DNA of 6,246 nucleotides, taken from Eubacterium sp. Lineage in GTDB: Bacteria > Bacillota > Clostridia > Lachnospirales > Lachnospiraceae. The stretch lies in contig JAFZXD010000144.1 of NCBI GenBank assembly GCA_017616955.1, positions 1 through 6,246 on the forward strand. The letters run 5' to 3'. This document shows, piece after piece, positions 1 to 4,702 of the stretch. The notes under the pieces were generated by a model. It ran no database searches, was not told the origin of the DNA, and was given only the letters and a program-made list of their open reading frames with translations. Numbering within the stretch: the stretch's first letter is position 1; every line of letters begins with the position of its first letter. The translations under genes were made by a program, and so were the position numbers.

Positions 1-179
1 CTATGGGATGTAAGGCTGCAGTTAAAGGAAACCAGAAGATAACTGTTCAGGAAGTGGAGACTCTTATGGACAGACTTATGTCTCTGAAGGATCCGTATAC
101 CTGTCCGCACGGACGCCCTACAATCATTAAGGTTACTAAAGCTGATATGGACCGTAAGTTTAAACGTATTGTGAATTAA
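1..179 (+). CDS. mutL: DNA mismatch repair protein MutL, C-terminal end (partial)
   Basis: This is the 3' end of a gene entering from the left; the readable frame starts at base 3 and ends with TAA at 177-179, giving 58 residues. MutL couples mismatch recognition by MutS to strand incision and repair. The fragment carries the motif CPHGRPT (bases 102-122), a hallmark of the C-terminal dimerisation and endonuclease domain of MutL proteins from bacteria that lack MutH; in that family its Cys and His help bind the metal site. The preceding GCKAAVKGN and the helix VQEVETLMDRL match the usual approach to this motif. The catalytic DQHAxxER-type motif would lie upstream of the window, so endonuclease activity is inferred from the tail alone. 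The stop is only 4 nt before miaA, which indicates co-transcription; mutL–miaA adjacency is common in bacteria. Confidence 0.93.
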   Translation, partial: MGCKAAVKGNQKITVQEVETLMDRLMSLKDPYTCPHGRPTIIKVTKADMDRKFKRIVN

Positions 180-183
180 AATC

Positions 184-1239
184 ATGAAAAAATTAATTAT
201 TCTAACAGGACCGACTGCTGTCGGAAAAACAGAACTATCTATTAATCTCGCCAAAGCTTTAAACGGCGAGATTATTTCTGCTGATTCGGCGCAGGTATAT
301 AAAGGTCTGAATATAGGAAGTGCAAAGATAACAGAAGAAGAAATGGACGGTGTTGCTCATCATCTTATAGATGTATATGATGCGAACTTTTCTTTTGATG
401 TTACAGTCTTTCAAAGAGATGCGAAACGTCTTGTTGATGAGATAACATCGAGAGGTCATATACCTATAGTTGTCGGGGGTACGGGATTCTATATACAGGC
501 TCTTCTTTATGACATCGATTTCACTGATGAAGATTCTGTTATCGAAGGTAACATTTCCAAAGAGCAGATAGAAGATGAGCTTACTTCAATCTCCGAAGAT
601 GTTGACGCTCTTCATGAGAGGCTCAGAGCAGTGGATCCTGTTTCGGCTGAAAAGATTCACAAGAATAACATTCGTAAAGTTATAAGAGCACTTGAGTTCT
701 ACAAGCTTCATGGGTATCCGATATCTCAGCATAATGAAAATGAACGAAAAAAAGAAAGTGTATATGACAGTTTCTATTTTGTTCTTAATATGAACAGAGA
801 TAAGCTATACGACAGAATCAATAGAAGAGTTGATATTATGAGAAATTCCGGGCTTATTGAAGAAGTTGAAGGACTTCTTGCAGATGGTGTGCTACCAACA
901 GCAACATCTATGCAGGCTATCGGATATAAAGAGATAATAGAAGCAATACTTAATCTCTATAAACATAAAAAAGAGGCCTCAGATGATAATACAAACGATA
1001 TCTCAAAAGATCTGATGACATTTCTCAATTCAGACAGATATCTACTTGACATAAAAGGTTCAGAAGAGTATAAAACTCTGATGGACATTGCATTTGAGAA
1101 GATAAAACTCAATACTCGTCATTTTGCTAAGAGACAGCTCACCTGGTTTAGACGTGAGAAGAATGTTATCTATCTTGATAAGGACGAAATGACAGAAGAA
1201 CAAATACTGGAAAAGATACTTTCGGAAGTAAATAATTAG
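184..1239 (+). CDS. miaA: tRNA dimethylallyltransferase MiaA (with extra C-terminal segment)
   Basis: MiaA transfers the dimethylallyl group of DMAPP to N6 of adenosine 37 in tRNAs that read UNN codons (i6A37), the precursor of ms2i6A, acting in the cytoplasm. Visible motifs are the P-loop GPTAVGKT (residues 9-16), DSAQVYKGLNIGSAK (34-48) with Asp34 at the conserved catalytic Asp, HHLID (59-63), VVGGTGFYIQALL (96-108), NNIRKVIRALE (161-171), MQAIGYKE (243-250) and NTRHFAKRQLTWFRR (310-324). At 351 residues it is about 40 longer than the usual 300-315. The excess lies between IGYKE and NTRHFAKRQ, roughly residues 256-296, and is charged and low in complexity in part. No clear Shine-Dalgarno precedes the ATG, and mutL stops 4 nt upstream, so translation is probably coupled to mutL. 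The start is supported because the P-loop follows at the normal distance. Identification is firm. Confidence 0.97.
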   Translation: MKKLIILTGPTAVGKTELSINLAKALNGEIISADSAQVYKGLNIGSAKITEEEMDGVAHHLIDVYDANFSFDVTVFQRDAKRLVDEITSRGHIPIVVGGTGFYIQALLYDIDFTDEDSVIEGNISKEQIEDELTSISEDVDALHERLRAVDPVSAEKIHKNNIRKVIRALEFYKLHGYPISQHNENERKKESVYDSFYFVLNMNRDKLYDRINRRVDIMRNSGLIEEVEGLLADGVLPTATSMQAIGYKEIIEAILNLYKHKKEASDDNTNDISKDLMTFLNSDRYLLDIKGSEEYKTLMDIAFEKIKLNTRHFAKRQLTWFRREKNVIYLDKDEMTEEQILEKILSEVNN

Positions 1240-1249
1240 TAACCAAAAC

Positions 1250-1255
1250 AAGGAG
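1250..1255 (+). promoter_or_regulatory. Ribosome binding site of the PLP enzyme gene
   Basis: AAGGAG lies 9 nt before the ATG at 1265, in the 25-nt gap after miaA. It is the best Shine-Dalgarno in the window and fixes the start of the downstream gene. Its strength contrasts with the absence of such a site before miaA. Confidence 0.85.
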
Positions 1256-1264
1256 TTATAAAAC

Positions 1265-2578
1265 ATGGAACAGTCATTAAAAGATTTCTATATTCAGAAC
1301 GGAATATCCGAGAAAGTCTTTGATTTCTGCAAGGATATTGAAGCATCTTTGATGCCACGTTATGAGAAGATTGATAGAATTGCAGAGTTGAATCAAGTCA
1401 AAGTTTTAAGGGCTATGCAAGAATGCAGATTGGCTGAAGAACACCTGGCCGGAACTACAGGATATGGATATAATGACACCGGTCGTGAAACTCTTGAAAA
1501 GATATATGCAAAAGTGTTCCATACTGAGGATGCTCTGGTAAGACAGCAGATTACTTGTGGCACTCATGCACTTACAGTTGCACTTGCAGGTAATACTCGT
1601 CCCGGAGATGAGATACTTTCTGTTGCCGGTTCGGTTTACGATACACTTCAGGGTGTTATCGGAGTCAGAGACGAGAAAGGAAGCCTTGCTGAATATGGTG
1701 TAACATACAAACAGGTAGATCTTGTTCTCAATGAAAACAATAAACCTTTTAAAGATAAAGATATATGGGATTACGATGGTATTCGTGATGCCATAAGCGA
1801 CAAAACTCGAATAGTTGAGATTCAGAGATCACGCGGCTATGATACTAGACCTTCACTTTCTGTTGAGCAGATAGGAAAGGTCATCAGTTTTGTAAAGAGT
1901 ATCAAACCTGATGTGATAGTTATGGTGGATAACTGTTACGGAGAATTTGTTGAAGCTATAGAACCAGGTGATGTTGGAGCTGATATGATAGTCGGATCTC
2001 TCATCAAGAATCCGGGTGGAGGAATAGCTCCTATAGGTGGATACATATGCGGAACCAAGGAATGTGTTGAAAATGCAGCTGTAAGACTTATTACACCGGG
2101 ACTTGGAAGAGAAGTTGGTGCATCTCTCGGACTTACCGCTCAGTTTGCTCAGGGACTGTTCCTTGCGCCTACTGTTACAGCGTCAGCACTTAAGGGTGCA
2201 ATATTTGCTGCCAGTGTATTTGAAAAGCTTGGATATGATGCTCTTCCAAATGCCACTGAAGACAGACATGACATAATCGAGGCAGTGACATTTGGTAAGC
2301 CTGAACTTATCGAAGCATTCTGTGAAGGAATCCAGGCCGCAGCTCCTGTAGACAGCTTTGTTAAACCTGTTCCATGGGCTATGCCGGGATATGACAGTGA
2401 TGTAATAATGGCTGCCGGTGCATTTGTATCCGGTGCTTCTATAGAACTTTCTGCGGATGCTCCTATGAAAGAACCATATGCGGTTTACTTCCAGGGCGGT
2501 CTTACATATCCGCACGCTAAGTACGGTATAATGCTTGCATTACAGAAAATGGTAGATAAAAATCTTGTAATGTGGTAA
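1265..2578 (+). CDS. PLP-dependent methionine gamma-lyase family protein (YnbB type)
   Basis: This 437-residue protein belongs to the fold-type I PLP enzymes of the Met_gamma_lyase family, which includes Bacillus subtilis YnbB and has often been labelled 'aluminium resistance protein'. Motifs in order are GYGYNDTGRETLEKIYA (residues 66-82), CGTHALTVAL with GNTRPGDEILSV (98-120), VEIQRSRGYDTRP (184-196), VMVDNCYGEF (219-228), where Asp222 should pair with the PLP pyridine nitrogen, and GSLIKNPGGGIAPIGGY (244-260), where Lys248 is the expected Schiff-base lysine. FQGGLTYPHAKYGIMLA (409-425) is the conserved tail. No signal peptide or membrane segment is seen, so it is cytosolic. The family resembles Cys/Met metabolism lyases, but its physiological substrate is not settled, so a precise reaction should not be assumed. 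In B. subtilis ynbB lies downstream of miaA with hfq and hflX-type genes between; here it follows miaA directly. Length and motifs indicate an intact gene. Confidence 0.92.
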   Translation: MEQSLKDFYIQNGISEKVFDFCKDIEASLMPRYEKIDRIAELNQVKVLRAMQECRLAEEHLAGTTGYGYNDTGRETLEKIYAKVFHTEDALVRQQITCGTHALTVALAGNTRPGDEILSVAGSVYDTLQGVIGVRDEKGSLAEYGVTYKQVDLVLNENNKPFKDKDIWDYDGIRDAISDKTRIVEIQRSRGYDTRPSLSVEQIGKVISFVKSIKPDVIVMVDNCYGEFVEAIEPGDVGADMIVGSLIKNPGGGIAPIGGYICGTKECVENAAVRLITPGLGREVGASLGLTAQFAQGLFLAPTVTASALKGAIFAASVFEKLGYDALPNATEDRHDIIEAVTFGKPELIEAFCEGIQAAAPVDSFVKPVPWAMPGYDSDVIMAAGAFVSGASIELSADAPMKEPYAVYFQGGLTYPHAKYGIMLALQKMVDKNLVMW

Positions 2579-2581
2579 AAT
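2553..2581 (+). promoter_or_regulatory. Candidate weak sigma-A-type promoter before radC
   Basis: TAGATA (2553-2558, 4/6 match to TTGACA) is followed after 17 nt by TAAAAT (2576-2581, 5/6 match to TATAAT), with TG at the extended -10 position (2573-2575, TGG). The -10 overlaps the stop codon of the PLP enzyme gene, and transcription would start near 2588, within the largest intergenic gap of the window. It could give the radC–mreC–mreD–PBP2 block its own transcription. Such matches are frequent by chance in AT-rich DNA, so this is only a candidate. Confidence 0.22.
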
Positions 2582-2622
2582 TTATCTCTATGTTCTTTTC
2601 TGCATCAAAGAGGCTGTATCAG

Positions 2623-2628
2623 AAGGAG
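2623..2628 (+). promoter_or_regulatory. Ribosome binding site of radC
   Basis: AAGGAG lies 5 nt before the ATG at 2634. It supports this start over the in-frame Met at residue 9, which has no comparable upstream site. Confidence 0.8.
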
Positions 2629-2633
2629 AACAT

Positions 2634-3326
2634 ATGAACAATTTAAGAATTGTTGACATGGCTGAAAATGAAAAGCCTGTCGAAAAGCTGATGCAATACG
2701 GAGCAGAAGTATTATCGGATGCCGAACTTTTGGCTATCATACTTCGTATAGGGACAAATGATATCAGTGTCATCAATCTCGCCCAGAAGGTACTGAATAA
2801 TCATCCTGTACACAAAGGGCTCAGAGGTCTCAATTATCAGGATATAAAAATGCTGACTGAGATTCCCGGAGTCGGAAAGGTGAAAGCTTCGCAGATCAAG
2901 GCAGTTGCTGAGATATCCAAAAGGATGTCTACGGAAGTTGCCAAAGAAAATGTTCGTTTTGATAATGCGTATTCAATAGCTGATTATTTTATGGAAGAAT
3001 GCAGATATCTTCAGAAGGAAAGAGTCTATGCGCTGTTTCTTAATACTGCAAATTCACTTCTGTATAAACTTCAGTTATCGGAAGGCAGCGTTGACAGAAG
3101 TATCGTTTCTCCAAGAGAGCTTTTTAAAGAAGCACTGAGACATGATGCTACGCAGGTTGTGATAATCCATAACCATCCGTCAGGCGATGCTACTCCAAGC
3201 GACATAGACATCATGCTTACAAAGAATATCTATGATATGGGTATTCAATTGGGGATTCCTCTTATTGACCATATCATCATCGGAGATGGTGTTTATACCA
3301 GTCTCAGAGAACAAAACTTGATGTAA
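2634..3326 (+). CDS. radC: RadC family protein (JAMM domain, UPF0758)
   Basis: This 230-residue protein has full family length. The N-terminal part (residues 12-40, EKPVEKLMQYGAEVLSDAEL and following LLAIILRIGT) is the conserved RadC entry. A helix-hairpin-helix follows at IPGVGKVKASQIKA (77-90), suggesting DNA contact. The C-terminal JAMM/MPN+ metalloprotease-like domain has the signature H-x-H-x7-S-x2-D at His179, His181, Ser189 and Asp192 (HNHPSGDATPSDID), with Glu129 in KERVYALFLN as the probable upstream glutamate, so all metal-site residues are present. The name comes from an E. coli allele later traced to recG; a direct repair role is not established and the biochemical function remains unclear. 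It begins after a 55-nt gap behind its own ribosome binding site, and its stop codon is merged with the mreC ribosome binding site. Its position before mre genes matches Bacillus, where radC precedes mreB; here mreB is absent. Confidence 0.95.
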   Translation: MNNLRIVDMAENEKPVEKLMQYGAEVLSDAELLAIILRIGTNDISVINLAQKVLNNHPVHKGLRGLNYQDIKMLTEIPGVGKVKASQIKAVAEISKRMSTEVAKENVRFDNAYSIADYFMEECRYLQKERVYALFLNTANSLLYKLQLSEGSVDRSIVSPRELFKEALRHDATQVVIIHNHPSGDATPSDIDIMLTKNIYDMGIQLGIPLIDHIIIGDGVYTSLREQNLM

Positions 3327-3328
3327 GG
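3325..3328 (+). promoter_or_regulatory. Ribosome binding site of mreC, overlapping the radC stop
   Basis: AAGG, 7 nt before the mreC ATG at 3336, shares two bases with the radC stop codon TAA (3324-3326). It is the only Shine-Dalgarno-like stretch here and suggests that ribosomes ending radC help start mreC. Confidence 0.6.
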
Positions 3329-3335
3329 TAGAAAT

Positions 3336-4187
3336 ATGAAATTCGATTACAAAAAAGATATCAGTCCTAAATATTTGCTTGTATTTTTCTCCGGAGTATG
3401 CATAGTGCTTATCCTTCTTTCTGCATTTTTCCCTCAGACACTTAGATCTGTCAGAAATATCACCGGAAGATTTATCGCACCTATGCAGCAGGGAGTAAAT
3501 GACGCTGCAAATTTTGTTTATGACAAGTTTGAAGTGTTCGGAGATGTTAAAAAACTGAAAGAAGAGAACGCTAAACTTACCGATGAGGTAAAAAATGTCA
3601 GAACAGAACTCGATAAACAGCAGGCTGAAATAGTTGAGCTTCAGGAACTCAGAGATATGTATGATCTTGATCAGCTTTATCCTGATTATAAGAAGACTGT
3701 TGCTCGTATCTTTTCTGTAAATACGACTCGTTGGTTCAATGAATTCTATATCAGTAAAGGTCTTAACAATGGCGTTTATGAAGGCTGTAATGTCATGAGT
3801 GACGATGGTCTTCTAGGTATAGTTGTTGAATCATATGATGATTATGCTAAAGTTCGTGCAATCATTGATGATAGAGCAAATGTAACCGGTGAGATAGGAA
3901 ATACCGGTTATATCTGTAATGTAGAGGGAAGTCTTCAGACTATGGAGGAAGGCTTTCTCTATGCTACAGATATAGATAAAAGTGCCATCATCAATATAGG
4001 TGATAAAGTTGTTACATCAAGTGTATCGGATAGATATCTTTACGGTATAACCATAGGTTATGTATCAAGTTTGTCTCAGGATTCAAATAACCTGACACAG
4101 ACAGCCAAAATAACGCCTACAGTTAATTTTAGTGATATTAAGGACGTCATGGTTATCCTTGATAGAAAACAGGAAGTGAACTATTAA
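3336..4187 (+). CDS. mreC: Rod shape-determining protein MreC
   Basis: MreC is the bitopic scaffold of the elongasome; it binds PBP2-type transpeptidases outside the membrane and links them to MreD and MreB. The 283-residue product shows the expected order: a short cytoplasmic N-terminus, one hydrophobic segment at about residues 13-33 (a membrane anchor rather than a cleaved signal), a coiled coil at about 70-108 with heptad-like Leu, Val and Ile spacing (from VKKLKEENAKL to ELQELRDMY), then a beta-rich domain from about 118. The family segment ISKGLNNGVYEGCNVMSDDG (139-158), followed by LLGIVVES, is clear, as is the later INIGDKVVTSSVSDRYLYG region (219-237). No frameshift or missing part is visible. 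It follows radC by 9 nt, shares one base with mreD, and is followed by mreD and PBP2, which fixes its role. The normally preceding mreB is not here. Confidence 0.95.
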   Translation: MKFDYKKDISPKYLLVFFSGVCIVLILLSAFFPQTLRSVRNITGRFIAPMQQGVNDAANFVYDKFEVFGDVKKLKEENAKLTDEVKNVRTELDKQQAEIVELQELRDMYDLDQLYPDYKKTVARIFSVNTTRWFNEFYISKGLNNGVYEGCNVMSDDGLLGIVVESYDDYAKVRAIIDDRANVTGEIGNTGYICNVEGSLQTMEEGFLYATDIDKSAIINIGDKVVTSSVSDRYLYGITIGYVSSLSQDSNNLTQTAKITPTVNFSDIKDVMVILDRKQEVNY

Positions 4188-4702
4188 TGCGTCGAGTAAT
4201 TACTATATTTATACTTGTTATATTATCATTTCTTCTTCAGAGTGCTGTTTTCGGCTATCACAATGTGATGGGCAGTTCTCCGAATCTTTTACTGGTACTG
4301 ACGATGTCCTTCGGTATAATGCGAGGCAGAAGAGAAGGGCTTCTTGTTGGTGTACTTTCAGGCTTTCTTTATGATGTATTCTTTGGTTCATTTATTGGAC
4401 CATACATGATGCTTTTCATGTTTATCGGATACATGAATGGTGCATTTCATAAAGATTTCCTTATGGAAGATATCATGCTTCCCGTTTTTATCATAGCTTT
4501 AGATGAATTGGCATTTAATTTTGTGGTATATGTTGCTGCGTTTTTGTTACGCAACAGGACAGACTTGAGTTATTATTTTATTCACGTATTTTTACCACAA
4601 GTTTTTTATACAGTACTTGCCACAGTTATCGTTTATAGATTTAACGTGTGGCTGAATAAATTCCTCAAGAAGAAGGTAAAGGAAAATGCGACAACTGCTT
4701 AA
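4187..4702 (+). CDS. mreD: Rod shape-determining protein MreD
   Basis: MreD is a small integral membrane protein of the elongasome, needed with MreC to control PBP2 and side-wall synthesis. The 171-residue product is hydrophobic almost throughout, with likely membrane segments at about residues 4-22, 31-45, 50-65, 69-84, 96-120 and 130-152, and a basic cytoplasmic tail (FLKKKVKEN). The family core PNLLLVLTMSFGIMRGRREG (32-51), continuing LLVGVLSGFLYDVFFG, is typical. Its ATG overlaps the mreC stop as TAATG (4185-4189), so translation is probably coupled to mreC; the nearest purine-rich stretch (AGGAAG, 4171-4176) is rather far upstream. The gene end overlaps the PBP2 start by 17 nt. MreD sequences diverge strongly, so the call rests on hydropathy, the core motif and context together. 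Confidence 0.92.
   Translation: MRRVITIFILVILSFLLQSAVFGYHNVMGSSPNLLLVLTMSFGIMRGRREGLLVGVLSGFLYDVFFGSFIGPYMMLFMFIGYMNGAFHKDFLMEDIMLPVFIIALDELAFNFVVYVAAFLLRNRTDLSYYFIHVFLPQVFYTVLATVIVYRFNVWLNKFLKKKVKENATTA
4672..4676 (+). promoter_or_regulatory. Ribosome binding site of the PBP2 gene, inside mreD
   Basis: GAAGG lies 9 nt before the ATG at 4686, within the last codons of mreD. It supports a start that overlaps mreD by 17 nt. The frame then reads straight into a basic N-terminus and a membrane anchor, as expected for a class B PBP. Confidence 0.65.

Noticed and set aside
259..459. Short minus-strand open frames at 259-459, 1060-1266, 2588-2776 and 5157-5363
   Set aside because: Each is under 70 codons and antisense to a conserved gene over most or all of its length, with no ribosome binding site or motif to support it.
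2183..2515. 110-codon minus-strand open frame opposite the PLP enzyme gene
   Set aside because: It lies fully within a conserved gene, the product has no recognisable domain and unusual composition; it is a by-product of plus-strand codon bias.
2579..2633. Possible intrinsic terminator in the gap before radC
   Set aside because: No GC-rich hairpin followed by a T-run could be drawn; the T-rich part (2591-2600) precedes rather than follows any pairing.
2590..2637. 15-codon open frame (MFFSASKRLYQKENI) ending in an ATGA overlap with the radC start
   Set aside because: It has no ribosome binding site of its own, and its 3' end is just the radC Shine-Dalgarno read in another frame; a leader peptide cannot be supported.
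3883..3910. 8-bp inverted repeat TAACCGGT / ACCGGTTA with a 12-nt loop inside mreC
   Set aside because: It encodes a normal part of MreC (VTGEIGNTGY), no T-tract follows, and half of the match comes from ACCGGT being self-complementary.
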